Positions 10,498 through 22,100 of a stretch of 64,000 bases of DNA are shown here, in pieces. Numbering within the stretch: position 1 is the stretch's first letter; each line of letters begins with the position of its first letter. The notes under the pieces are model-generated. The model saw nothing but the letters and a program-made list of their open reading frames with translations. It was not told the DNA's origin and did no database searches. Origin of the DNA: a virus; IMG/VR virus record IMGVR_UViG_3300020389_000255, positions 1 through 64,000 of that record. One strand, 5' to 3'. Position numbers and translations under genes: made by a program.

Positions 10498-13400
10498 TAT
10501 CTACCCTTTAATGTTACTAATGTTGAAACGTCTGCCTCTGGATATTTTGCACTATCAGAGGTATAAGTAGCAGGAGAATTACCATAATTAAGTGTTCTTG
10601 TACGAACACCATGTATGTGTGCATCTTTAACTAATCTAACTTGTAATACTACACCATTTCCAAGTCTCGTTGGGAACAAAGTTCCATCTGCCAATCGTTT
10701 AATTTTTGCTTCAGCAACATGTGTTGAAACAGGTTGATTGCTAAGTGTAGTTTGATCATTAAATGTAGCATCAACACCAGTAGTAATTGTAAACTGTGGA
10801 TATTTATCGCCACTCCAAGTACTAGCAGCTAATGTTCCAGAATATAATTCAATCGTAGCATGATTTGAAGCTGCAGTTTGATTAGCGTTTCTATCATCAT
10901 ATCCTGCATGATCATCACCCCATCTAAACACCTCATTAGCTTCAAATCCATTACCTATATTAAGATCACCATTTATAGAAACAGTTAAAATATTTCCTCC
11001 AGAACTTCCATTATCATCTACAGTATCAATTTTCATTAAAGCAAAAGTACTAAAAACTCGCCCAGCCGGAGGAGTCAACTTAAACACTGTTCCTGCTATC
11101 CATCCTACAACTGTATTTGTCGTTGATCCAGTTTCACTAGTGTCTACTGCAAAAATACTAGCACCAGTACTAATAGGACCTTCATTTGAAGTAACAGAAG
11201 CAACAATAAATTTATCAGTAACGTGTTCAACTATTGCAGCTGCATCTTCAACATTAAAATCAGCAGGAACATCAATTTCATACCAACCATTATCAACAAA
11301 ATTTGTATCTCGTAATAACCCAAGAAATTCACCAGTATTAGAAACCAATCCAAGTTCTGCATGACTACTCGTAGTCATATAACGACAAACATTTGCTATT
11401 TTAGCTGTAGAAGTTTTTAGTGTTTTAGTTGTTATTCCTTGCAAACTTGAAACATATCGGAGATTCTCAATTGTAGGTACATTACTAGAATCAGTTGCTT
11501 TCAAACTAACTTTAATTTGATAATTTGTGAAATCACCTATTTCTTTAGCGACAAATCTATTTTCTGCATCACCAATTTTTAAAACACCAACAGGATTTAA
11601 TTCTATCCAAGTATCAGACGTAACTGAATTTGGTGAGTTTATTTTAGCATAAACATTCAATCCAGTTCCTCCTGGCAACGAACTATCTAAAATAATTTCT
11701 AAAGAATTTGCTGGTTTACTTGTATTTATAGATTTACTCACATAATTTGCAGAAGTTCCAGTACTATCAATTATATTACTAATTGCCAAGAAATCAATCA
11801 TTTCTTTATCTATTACTGGACTAGTTCTATAATCAGTACCAGGTTCATGTGCAAAGGTTGGAAATAAAGATATATCTTCACGATATCTACTAAAACCTAA
11901 ATTCTGCACCAATCTATTTGGCCAAACATTAATACCAGAATTAAGACTATCTAACAACCAACTAACTCTAGTATCACCAGGAGTTATATATCCTACTCGA
12001 GCCGAATATAGATCATTCTTATATGCAGGCCCTTGATTACTAGCATTTTCTTTCAATGTCGCACCATACGTACCTTGTGCAATACCTTCTCTCCTCATAT
12101 ACAGTCCCATGGCAATACCCACTGTAATAGTATTTGCTGTTTTAGAAACAATATCCGTAGCATCACCATTAAGCAGACTAACTTTATAACCATTTATATA
12201 GTTAGAATCAGAATTCGATATACTAGAAACAACACCTTGTAGTGTATCATTTGTACTTGAATCTTCAATTAAAAATGCAATTTCTTCATCTTTCTTGAAT
12301 TGTCCATGTATCATAGCAACAGTTAATGCTAAAGTTCCAGTATCATATTCAATCGCATATCCCCAAGGTCCTTTTATATCACCAAGAGTAATTCCTTTTG
12401 GATTTAACGTATTAATAGATGCTGAATAAACAATCTTATTTAGATTTAAATCTGTAGCAATACTTGCATTTGGACTTGCAGCCAGGGTATATTTTGTTTC
12501 TACTCTTCCTCTTAACCCATCAAGAATTATTGAATCTCCTACTTTAAACCCATGTCCAGGAACCTTAATAGTAAAGTTACTATCATTAAATGTTGAAGAA
12601 ATACTATCTTCTAACAACAAATATGCATTATCATCTGTACCCCAATTAGCATCTCCAGAAGATTGTAATTCAACCCATTTATTAGTAGGATTGTCAAAAT
12701 GAACTCGTTGTAATCTAAATCGTAATATATCAGAAGGATTTACATAATTACCTTGATAGAGTTTTCCAATTGTCAACGGTCTAGTTCCAGAACCACTGTC
12801 AACATTCAACGTTTGTAAAGCAAATTCAGTAGAACTAGATGAAATTGAGATTGCATATTTACCTTTTTTAAGATAAACATAATCATTAAAAGCAAAATTT
12901 TCCCATCCTTGTCCAGCAGTAACAGTTGTTATTGCAGTTACCGTTTTAGAAACTGTAGAAAATGGGAGTGCTTTATTGCTTGGTATCCCATTTACGAGTT
13001 TACGTATTTGCACAATAACTTTAGGCAAATCTAAATAATCAGTTGCATCACCTGGAATAGTATGAATAACAGAAAATCCTAAATCAACACTTTGTGCAAA
13101 ACAATCACTCAAAATTTCAATTTCTTGGAACAAACTAGTTTCGCCTTGTTCTGGTATATTATGATCCAAACTTCTAGTTGATAAATCTGTATTTACTTTA
13201 TCTGTTCCATAAAAATATCCTTCTGCTTTAATAGTATTATCACTAGAACTAATCTCAATCAATTTTGATCCACATGGAAATGCAGATCCTTCTGCATGAT
13301 CTAAAATAACTCCGACAGCAGTAGTTCCATCCTCACGCAATAATCCACTATTAGTATCATACGTATCATCACTCCCAGTTGGTTTAAACTCTCCCGTCAC

Positions 13401-16400
13401 ATTTTTTAATCCTATATATGAATCATCACTAGAATCAACTTGGATAAACTCAACTACACCAGTCGAAACCACATATTCATTAGATTGTTCTAACCAACCG
13501 TTAATACCTCCATCATCTTGACTAGATTGCTCTATTCGGTGTATAAATTTTTGTTTTACTATATCATCAACTTCAATACTCTCTGTAACATCCTTATTCA
13601 ACCTTAAAGTTACATATCCGTCATTGATATTAGGAATTCTATAACTAAATTCTAATTTTCCAAATTCATCAGTTTGAAATTTATTCGTTGATGCATAAGA
13701 ATTTGCAACTTTATTTGATAACCCATGAGCAGGAGCAGTTATATCTTTTCCATCAAATTTAACAGTAATATCTTTACATATTGGTCTCAACCCTTCAACC
13801 GTTACTTTAATTATTTTTGATGATATTGTATCATCTGCTTCCAATTCCCATGATTTCCATTTAGTTCCGGTATATTTTCTACCAGATTTATTCGGATATT
13901 GTGAAGGAGAAATTTGCATAACTCCATAATACACACCAGGTTCTGCATATCTAATTGATAATGATCCATCAGTATCAGAATTTTCAAGTTCAATTTTCGT
14001 AGCAGTAGCAGGAAATGTTATCAAATTATTTTTCTGTAAATTTGAAAGTGTACCTGCTGATGCTAACATTGTATTATCTTTAGCTTGAAGTGAAGTATTA
14101 TCAAATGTAATATGCTTTTTAGTAAAACTCGGTCTTATTTTATTTCCATCTGTTGCAACAGAATATTCTATATTATCTACATCTCCACCCAAAGAATCAC
14201 GGAAAACGTGTACTGGTTCTACATCATCTTTAAGAACAATTTCTTTTTGAGCTGAATCTGTTCCAACAGGATTAACATTAACACTATTTTTATCATACAA
14301 ATAACCATTAATCTTAACATCTGCCAATTTTATTCCATCCGATATTGATTCCTGATAAGTACTATTAATATCAGCCAGATTAAAATCTTGAACTCTACTA
14401 TCCTTAGGTCCTTCTAACAATTTTACAATTCCATCAGATTCTAAAGTTAAAGTATTATTTTTTGCAGGATAAACTCCAAGTTTTTCAACCTTTATCTCTC
14501 CTCCAAAAGATGTCAATGGACTACGGTTTATTCCTGTATGTGGATTTGCAGAACTATCTATAACTCCTCGACTATCAATACAATCACTTAAACGATATGT
14601 TATACCATTTTTGCCTTCATAAACTGGAATATCATCATGGTGAAAAGCTGAACTTTTATTATCAAACTTACTTTTCCAAGTAACATTTACTGGAAAATGA
14701 ATTCCTTGTTCAACAGTTTGTCCAAGATGAGCATAAGAAGATATATCATAATAATCTCCAGTCCCATGAATAAAGTAGTAATAAGCAATCCAAATAGGTC
14801 CTCCAGGAAGTTCTTCTCCTGTTTTTAATTTAAGAGTTCCTTGTCTATAATATGAATCATCTTGTCCAGTATCCAATGTATATCTATCAGTAATATCAAA
14901 ACCTCTAGCAGGCAAATCCCCTACAGTTGGTGTAAGATCTGGCCAATTGCCAACAAATGTCGCATCTTTAGAAATCTCATAAACTTTAAAATTGTGAGAA
15001 ACAATATCAGGTTTTGATAATAAAATTTCAGTAGATCCAGAAATTAATTGGTCTGTTATATACTCATGGTTACTAGACAATGTTTTTGTTGCAGATTTTC
15101 CATTTGCTTTAGTAACCGTTGCAACAACATAAAATGTATTGGCAGTAGATAATAATACAGAAGATAATTTTTTCTGTGCAGTAGTTATTGCCGGATTAGC
15201 TGATGAAGTATTAAAATCAAGTGTTTGTTCAATTACAGGAAGATTTAAATCATTTGTTTGACGTATTTCTAGATTTTTATTAGAATTTGAAAAATCATAC
15301 TTATATTGTGTTGGATTCAAAAATCCTCCAGCACTTGTACTCGACGACCAAACTAATACAGGTTCAACAGGATCAAATGTAAAATCATCTGTTAAATTGA
15401 TACTAATCCAACCACCATTAGTAGAATCATTATTTGCTGGTTGTTGAAATGTTTTACGTATTTTTGTAATAGTAACACCATCAACATCGTTTACTGAAGT
15501 TCCAATTTTATACAACCTAGGATTTGAAAATTCCCCTACTTCTCTAGTTTTTGTTCTATCAGCTTCAGAAGAAATAGGATATATTTCATCACTACTCACA
15601 GTTACACTATATAATCTACTAGTATCCAATTCACAAATTACATCAGTTAAACTTCGTTTAGAATTAGTAGCCGTATATTTTACCAAATGAGTTACATCTG
15701 CAATTGTATAAGGATTTATAGGAGGTTCATATGTTACAGCAGTAATATCAACAGTAGCATTTGCATCACCATCAAGAAGATATTTTCCCTTAATAGGAAT
15801 AAATTTTCCTGTCATATCTTTGACTACAATTTCTGTTGTAGTTTGAGACACAACAGTACCTTCTACAGTAATTGCTGAAACACTTGCAGTTGCAGCTGCA
15901 ATTTCAAGTTCAATTTTATCTCCGGCAGTGGCACCATGAGTTCCAGCTCTATCATTAATAGTTAATTTAGCAATTTCAATTTCATCAAATTGAATGTCAT
16001 TCAATCCAATTTCAAATTCTGCTTGTGCAGGTAACCAACTATAATCATCATTATTAAAAACAGCAATTCCATCAGATCCTACTGCAACAACAGATCCTAC
16101 ATTTGATATCAAACTTGCAGGTACAGCAATACTACCCGATTCTCGTTCTAAATTAGCACCTGTGTTTATAATACCAAAATGAACTTGTACATTTAAAACA
16201 ATATTTCCAGTGTTACCAACAACAGCACTAAGAAACTTTGCTTTAAACCCACTGGTACCAGATCCAGCAGTAGTATTATAAGTTTGTACTAAAAATTCTC
16301 CTGGAGTTAAATCAGTATATTCAGCAATATCACCACCATCCAAATGTATTTTAGTAATATTTTCTGCTAAAGTAATATTTTCAATTCTAGCAGATCCGAT

Positions 16401-17666
16401 AGACTTATAAGTACCTTCAGTTATTTCTTTAGTTAATACTACTCTATTATTTTCTACTGTATTACCATCTGGAGCAAAATCTGGCCAAACTCCCCCACCC
16501 GCAATATTAATACCATTTTTAGTTACAACACGCAAACCAGATTCTGTATGGACAGAAGATCCTCCCCATAAAGAAGTAGTACCATCTAAAAGACTACTAG
16601 TTTTATCAGTTCCAATACTTCCACTTAAAGTAAATTCATTTGCTTGTCTAACAACTACCTTTTTTCCATCAACAATTTTAGAGCCAGAAGTAATTTTCAA
16701 TTTAACACTATTATCAATATCATCTTCAACATCAATAGTAAATGGTTCTTCCTCTTGACTGACAACATCTGTAACATAATCTTTAGTAGCAATAGAATCT
16801 TGATATGAAATTTTATTCTGAACTTTTCCATCAATTATTCTTGCCAATTCAACAAACCCTTCATTAAGAGTGGCAGAACCAGTGTCCTCGTCAAATTTCT
16901 TAGAAGATAACGTTACTGCTAATTTATATCTTTCTGCGCCAGCTGCACTTACATTAGCATTAAGATCTCCTAATGTTGGATCTAACAAACTAGCATCTGT
17001 AAGTTCATTAACTATTGATTCAGTAACAGTTAATCCTATTTGATAGTTTAAACTAGATAAATCAGTATATCCATCATTAATTATTATTATTTGTGAGGCA
17101 ACTTCTACTGCAAATCCATTAATATAATAAGTACCAGCACCTATATAAGCTAAAACCGCAGATTTAGTACCATCACCAACAACAGCCAATGTCTCTCCAG
17201 TATCATTACCAGATTCATACAATGTATCAGTATTTACAAACCTAGAACCAGTTTTCGGAATTACATATATACTTTCATAATTCTCGCCAGTGCTAGGAGG
17301 TCTTGAAGTAATAATTTTTCCTACTTTTTCTCCACCATCAGTTTGTATATTCATACCAATTACATATCTAGCAACTAAAGGATCTATAGAATCAGTATGA
17401 TAAGTATCAAATAAACCATTTGAAGTTAGTATTATTTGTTGAACATCTGTTAATACAATTAATTCCCCAGGAACTAATTGATTTCCACTGTCTAAAGTTG
17501 CATTAGTAATATCTTTCAACTGTTCTTGAAGGTTGGTTTGGAGTTGGGTTAATTCTCTCGCCTGTACAGCAAAACTAGGCCTGAATAATATCCTCCTATA
17601 ATTATCCCCCTTAACAGTCTCAAAATCGTCATAATACGGAGAAGTGTTAAAATCTAATTTTGCCAT
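10497..17666 (-). CDS. Giant virion structural protein, DUF4815-type N-terminus (2,389 aa)
   Basis: The first 60 residues carry the hallmark of DUF4815 baseplate-associated proteins of marine T4-like phages: NTSPYYDDF, then ILFRPSFAVQARELTQLQ, then a segment ending in a VPGE-like motif. The rest is a long series of beta-rich segments with Ig/fibronectin character and a heterogeneous C-terminus; no enzyme motif is visible. It sits between gp8 and the giant fibre, where T4 has gp9/gp10/gp11. A role linking fibres to the baseplate rim is an inference from position. The ATG at 17666 has an AGGGG-type ribosome site about 10 bases upstream. Its TAA overlaps the ATG of the fibre gene. At 2,389 aa it is unusually long for this family. 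Confidence 0.85.
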   Translation of the reverse strand: MAKLDFNTSPYYDDFETVKGDNYRRILFRPSFAVQARELTQLQTNLQEQLKDITNATLDSGNQLVPGELIVLTDVQQIILTSNGLFDTYHTDSIDPLVARYVIGMNIQTDGGEKVGKIITSRPPSTGENYESIYVIPKTGSRFVNTDTLYESGNDTGETLAVVGDGTKSAVLAYIGAGTYYINGFAVEVASQIIIINDGYTDLSSLNYQIGLTVTESIVNELTDASLLDPTLGDLNANVSAAGAERYKLAVTLSSKKFDEDTGSATLNEGFVELARIIDGKVQNKISYQDSIATKDYVTDVVSQEEEPFTIDVEDDIDNSVKLKITSGSKIVDGKKVVVRQANEFTLSGSIGTDKTSSLLDGTTSLWGGSSVHTESGLRVVTKNGINIAGGGVWPDFAPDGNTVENNRVVLTKEITEGTYKSIGSARIENITLAENITKIHLDGGDIAEYTDLTPGEFLVQTYNTTAGSGTSGFKAKFLSAVVGNTGNIVLNVQVHFGIINTGANLERESGSIAVPASLISNVGSVVAVGSDGIAVFNNDDYSWLPAQAEFEIGLNDIQFDEIEIAKLTINDRAGTHGATAGDKIELEIAAATASVSAITVEGTVVSQTTTEIVVKDMTGKFIPIKGKYLLDGDANATVDITAVTYEPPINPYTIADVTHLVKYTATNSKRSLTDVICELDTSRLYSVTVSSDEIYPISSEADRTKTREVGEFSNPRLYKIGTSVNDVDGVTITKIRKTFQQPANNDSTNGGWISINLTDDFTFDPVEPVLVWSSSTSAGGFLNPTQYKYDFSNSNKNLEIRQTNDLNLPVIEQTLDFNTSSANPAITTAQKKLSSVLLSTANTFYVVATVTKANGKSATKTLSSNHEYITDQLISGSTEILLSKPDIVSHNFKVYEISKDATFVGNWPDLTPTVGDLPARGFDITDRYTLDTGQDDSYYRQGTLKLKTGEELPGGPIWIAYYYFIHGTGDYYDISSYAHLGQTVEQGIHFPVNVTWKSKFDNKSSAFHHDDIPVYEGKNGITYRLSDCIDSRGVIDSSANPHTGINRSPLTSFGGEIKVEKLGVYPAKNNTLTLESDGIVKLLEGPKDSRVQDFNLADINSTYQESISDGIKLADVKINGYLYDKNSVNVNPVGTDSAQKEIVLKDDVEPVHVFRDSLGGDVDNIEYSVATDGNKIRPSFTKKHITFDNTSLQAKDNTMLASAGTLSNLQKNNLITFPATATKIELENSDTDGSLSIRYAEPGVYYGVMQISPSQYPNKSGRKYTGTKWKSWELEADDTISSKIIKVTVEGLRPICKDITVKFDGKDITAPAHGLSNKVANSYASTNKFQTDEFGKLEFSYRIPNINDGYVTLRLNKDVTESIEVDDIVKQKFIHRIEQSSQDDGGINGWLEQSNEYVVSTGVVEFIQVDSSDDSYIGLKNVTGEFKPTGSDDTYDTNSGLLREDGTTAVGVILDHAEGSAFPCGSKLIEISSSDNTIKAEGYFYGTDKVNTDLSTRSLDHNIPEQGETSLFQEIEILSDCFAQSVDLGFSVIHTIPGDATDYLDLPKVIVQIRKLVNGIPSNKALPFSTVSKTVTAITTVTAGQGWENFAFNDYVYLKKGKYAISISSSSTEFALQTLNVDSGSGTRPLTIGKLYQGNYVNPSDILRFRLQRVHFDNPTNKWVELQSSGDANWGTDDNAYLLLEDSISSTFNDSNFTIKVPGHGFKVGDSIILDGLRGRVETKYTLAASPNASIATDLNLNKIVYSASINTLNPKGITLGDIKGPWGYAIEYDTGTLALTVAMIHGQFKKDEEIAFLIEDSSTNDTLQGVVSSISNSDSNYINGYKVSLLNGDATDIVSKTANTITVGIAMGLYMRREGIAQGTYGATLKENASNQGPAYKNDLYSARVGYITPGDTRVSWLLDSLNSGINVWPNRLVQNLGFSRYREDISLFPTFAHEPGTDYRTSPVIDKEMIDFLAISNIIDSTGTSANYVSKSINTSKPANSLEIILDSSLPGGTGLNVYAKINSPNSVTSDTWIELNPVGVLKIGDAENRFVAKEIGDFTNYQIKVSLKATDSSNVPTIENLRYVSSLQGITTKTLKTSTAKIANVCRYMTTSSHAELGLVSNTGEFLGLLRDTNFVDNGWYEIDVPADFNVEDAAAIVEHVTDKFIVASVTSNEGPISTGASIFAVDTSETGSTTNTVVGWIAGTVFKLTPPAGRVFSTFALMKIDTVDDNGSSGGNILTVSINGDLNIGNGFEANEVFRWGDDHAGYDDRNANQTAASNHATIELYSGTLAASTWSGDKYPQFTITTGVDATFNDQTTLSNQPVSTHVAEAKIKRLADGTLFPTRLGNGVVLQVRLVKDAHIHGVRTRTLNYGNSPATYTSDSAKYPEADVSTLVTLKGR

Positions 17667-17678
17667 GTTTGTCTACCC

Positions 17679-19175
17679 CTAAAATTCTAAAACTAATCTA
17701 ATTTTTTGTGTACTTCCTGATTGTCGTATAATAGGAGGAATATTTGCTTTATACAAGATGCTCCCCGTATATCTTTTAATTGTAGGTAATGTAACAGCAG
17801 AATATTCTGCAACAGCAGTTTCAGTTCCATTAGTCATGTGTAAATCATAATCAGTCGCTGTTGTACTAAACGCAGAAGTTCCATAACCAATATCAAATGT
17901 TACATGAATATCAGGACCAGATCCTCCTTCTACTTCAACCAATCTTCCTTTTGCTATTTTACCATCACTGGCATCTCTTTGTGTTACTGTAATATCTGTA
18001 GAACTTGAACTTGGAGCAACATAACTATTCAACTCTGTTATTGACGTTATATCTCCAGTTATACTCGTTAAAGTAAATTTATATGTAGGAATTCCAGAAG
18101 CACCAGTAAATTTTGTCCCCAAAGCTTCTCCATTTGTCACAGTATAATCATCAAAATTTGCAGTATATGCATAAGGCGCATAAAGTAATCCAACTTGTCT
18201 AAATTGATTCTCAGACATAAATCCAGTTTCACTCTCTGCTAAATCTACTGTTACCATAAGTCTGGTTGCATTTAATTCATCCAATACATCATAAGAATGT
18301 CCTCGAATTGGAGAAATAATAGGTTTCAAAATATTAATCCAAGGAACACTAAGACCCGAATGTGTAGTCGCCGATGCTACTTTAATCTCATCAATATTAA
18401 AATATCCAGAACCTTTATCAACAATCTCAATATAATAATTTCCTGCAGGAATCTTTTTAATAATTCCTTCAAATCCAGTTCCATCTCCAACCAACTCAAC
18501 CTTTTTATTTATAAATCCAGACCAAGTTGTAGTAGATGAAAAATTATATGATCCCTTTACAGTAAGATGATAAACTTCTCCTGAAACCGCCTTCTCTCTG
18601 TTATCTTCGACCATATCTGAAAGAGAAACTGGTAACCATCCTCCTATCGTATCTGTTGTGGCCGTTGCAAAATTAGCTTCATCAGTAGTTGAAAAAGTAG
18701 TCATATGCTTCCAAATATATCCATCATCACTACTAGCTAAATTTTTTGATAAATAATGTCTTATTGACGTTGGAGTTCCTGCTGTAATATTATTAACTAA
18801 AGGTGTTCCAGCTGAATTAGCAGCTATTCCATTATTAGATATACATTTCCAAATATTATGATTTCCACTATCATTAGAATAAACATAATATTGTAAACCA
18901 TCTAAATCAGTATCGTGAGAATATTCTTGATACGTAGTTCCTGCAGTATAATCATATCTAGGAACAACAAAACTTTTATTAGTTACCTTTTTGCAAAAAA
19001 CCATATTATTCCATATGGAAATATCATCACTATCAGCATTTGTTGGTGCTGGAGGAGATGCCTCATCCGTCCATGGTACTATCCCGCCAACATATAAATA
19101 TACATCTCCATTATTAATCAATTCTAAATATTTTTTTGCTAATTCTAATTTATGATTATTTGTTAATAATGCCAT
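17679..19175 (-). CDS. gp8: Baseplate wedge protein gp8
   Basis: The C-terminus (ILYKANIPPIIRQSG, then QKIRLVLEF) aligns with the end of T4 gp8 (MIYMENRPPII..., EINILFTF). The N-terminus has the gp8-like pattern of a helix, then VYLYVGGIVPW and a proline/aspartate loop. A middle YIWKHM segment matches the YVWEYLF segment of T4 gp8. At 498 aa it is longer than T4 gp8 (334 aa), the extra length being a beta-rich insertion at about residues 200-400. gp8 is a dimeric wedge component binding gp10, gp7 and gp6. The gene follows the gp7-like gene after a 9-bp gap with an AGGA site. Confidence 0.85.
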   Translation of the reverse strand: MALLTNNHKLELAKKYLELINNGDVYLYVGGIVPWTDEASPPAPTNADSDDISIWNNMVFCKKVTNKSFVVPRYDYTAGTTYQEYSHDTDLDGLQYYVYSNDSGNHNIWKCISNNGIAANSAGTPLVNNITAGTPTSIRHYLSKNLASSDDGYIWKHMTTFSTTDEANFATATTDTIGGWLPVSLSDMVEDNREKAVSGEVYHLTVKGSYNFSSTTTWSGFINKKVELVGDGTGFEGIIKKIPAGNYYIEIVDKGSGYFNIDEIKVASATTHSGLSVPWINILKPIISPIRGHSYDVLDELNATRLMVTVDLAESETGFMSENQFRQVGLLYAPYAYTANFDDYTVTNGEALGTKFTGASGIPTYKFTLTSITGDITSITELNSYVAPSSSSTDITVTQRDASDGKIAKGRLVEVEGGSGPDIHVTFDIGYGTSAFSTTATDYDLHMTNGTETAVAEYSAVTLPTIKRYTGSILYKANIPPIIRQSGSTQKIRLVLEF

Positions 19176-19184
19176 ATTTTTTTC

Positions 19185-22100
19185 CTATGTCGTTTCTTGT
19201 TTAACATCAGCGGCAATTGTATCCTCAACCACTAAGATTGATTTAGTATGACTATCTGGTTTACCTGCATATACGTATTTAGGGGTACTTCTAAAACCAA
19301 CAGGATGTATAGTTTTTTCTAACATATCTTTATAAATTTCTGGAGAAATAGAAGATTCTAATACATATGAAAAATCGTTATAGACATCTGGATCTCGTAA
19401 TATTTGTGTTCCATCAGTGAATCCTATATTATCAATTGCACGTGGTTTACTCGTAAAAATAGGACTAGTAAGTAATGTTCCAGTTGCAGTTGCAGTTGGA
19501 TAACCAGTTCCATCATTTCCACCAGGTGCTGATTTTGCTCCAAAAGCAATATCATTTCCAGTATATCCTAACCCAATATTTTTAACTTCAGTCTTAATAA
19601 TTGACCCTATTTTACTACTATATGAATATAACTTACACATTTTATCAATTTGATCATTTGCTGTATTATAAGCATATGCCAGTGGAAAATCACTATATCC
19701 ATCTCCCTCATCTAACAATTCTATTCCAGTAATCTTATTATTAGCATAACTTTCAATAATTGCTTGAGGAACTCTCGGCCCTACTGTTTTAATTTCAGAC
19801 CCATAACAAGTTGCTACTGGTTTAGCAAATTTCTCATCAGTTGCCCCAGTATAACCTAGATCACTTTCAATCCATCCTTGATCAGTATTTAAATTTCCAT
19901 TAGTTCCATTATAAATCATTCCTGCAAGCCAGCCCCCAAGATTATTATGTGCATATGATAAATGATATTGTTTACCAATATAATTTTTTCCAACAGATAT
20001 GTTTTCTGATTTAATCTCTCCTGTCAACCACAATCTCCATTTATTAGTAGAAATATTTTCAAATTTGACAATATGATATAAAGTTCCCGTACTACCTTCT
20101 CTTAAAATAGAAAGTCTATCATAATTGGAAAAAACATCTCCACTCGGCCAATGTGTACTGAGAGAAGCTCCATAATTTGTTCCTGAATTCCAGGTTGAAT
20201 TTATTTCAAATTCTGTTGTTATATCAGCATAAGAAGTTAAACTTCCAGTTTTAGTTGGAGCAAACCCATATATATCAATATAACGAATAGAAAATCCTAT
20301 TTTATGAGTAGCACCTATTGAACTTCCCTGATTACTAGCATTACTATCAAGTATAATTGACTCTACAGGACCAGTAGAAACAGCCGACACAGCTACACTT
20401 CCTCCAACACCAGATGCATCCAATTCTGCCGCTTCTTCTCCTACTCGATAACCAATTCCCCCATTGGTGATAGTTGCACCACTTATAACAGGTTCAACTT
20501 TTGCACGTAAAACATTTTCAGAATTACTTATTTTAATATCATTACCATCTTTATCCTGTGCAGTAATTGTTTCAATTGTACTAAATGCTTCTCCAAAAGG
20601 ACCTTTTTCTATATCATTACGCAATGACAATTCAGCAGATTCAACTAAAATAATATTATCAGTATCAGTTATTTTAATAACTGCATTAGTTGATGATCCA
20701 TTAAGTCCAATATCTCTCTTATCTTCAATAGTAGGTACCAAATAAACTTCTTCTTTGTTATCCCCACTGCTTCCAGTATCATCTTCTTTATATCCCACTC
20801 CTGGATTATTAATAGCAACACTCGTAACTACACCAGAACTATTAACTACATAATCTAAAGTCAATCCACTAGCAGTGGTTGAAACTTCACCTGTACTTTC
20901 CTTAAAGTAAGTAAGTCCTGCAATACCAGTTGCCTGGATTTTATTAACACGCAACTTTCTTGAATTACCACCAACTGTTTCTGCTGGTAACGTTGAACTA
21001 CTACGTATAGTCAATTCATCTCCAACTTTATAATCTTTTCCTATTGCGTTCAAAGTAAAAGAACTAATTCCACCAGATGAAGTTGTTGTATAATCTACAG
21101 TAGCATCTGTTCCAATACCACCATATAAATCTTTAGTAGCGGTAACTGAAGCTAATCCTGAAACTGCAATACGAGTTCCATTTTGTGGATGTGCAACTTG
21201 ATAATTTCCAATAGATTTTACTTTAAATCCTATACTATCATCTCCTTCATGGGCAATTCCATCAAGAGGATCTGTTACAGGAGTTACATTATCATCTACT
21301 GCAAATCCAGTTGCTAAATCAGCATTAGAAATATTAGAAACTACAACTGTCTTTTTTGTATGATCTTGTGAAACAACTTTACCAGTTACTGTCCCAAGAT
21401 TAATTATACTATCTTGTTCAACCATTTCTATCTTTTTTATTTTCCAATCAGGAATTCCACCAAAATCTTCACTAGTAAAACGTTGAAAAAGAGGATCTGT
21501 ACTCCAGTAACCCACGCCACTAACACTATTAATATCAGATAATATAAGTTTTTTAGGTCCCCATCCTCTAACAGTTCCAGTTGCAAATTTGTTACCACCT
21601 AAATGTTGGGTAACTATTTTATCTATTATATCATCATTTAATGGAGTATCATCAACTGTATCCTGCAACGTTAATATTAATTCTCCATCACCAGCAACAT
21701 CATCTAAAGTAACCTCAACTCCTCCCAAAGTATAATTAGAATTATGTAATATATTAACTTCCTCGTGAACTTGATAATCTGTTCCAGAAGTACTTGGTGT
21801 AAGAGTATCGATATCTATTTCATATACATTTTTATTTCTAGCAACATCATAATCTACGACTAATCCACTTCCATTTCCATAAGAAGTTATAACAGCTGTT
21901 CCATCTGTAGAATATCCACTTCCAACTCCTCTAGCAGCTAAAACTAAATCAAACAGATCTACTACTCCATCTTTATTAATATCACCCACTAAATTTGTTC
22001 CAGTTTGAGTAAAAGTAGTAGCAATACTAGTTAATGTTGCCAATCCAGTCACTCCACCAAAACTATTCACAGAAGTAACAGTAACTATTCCATTATTTCC

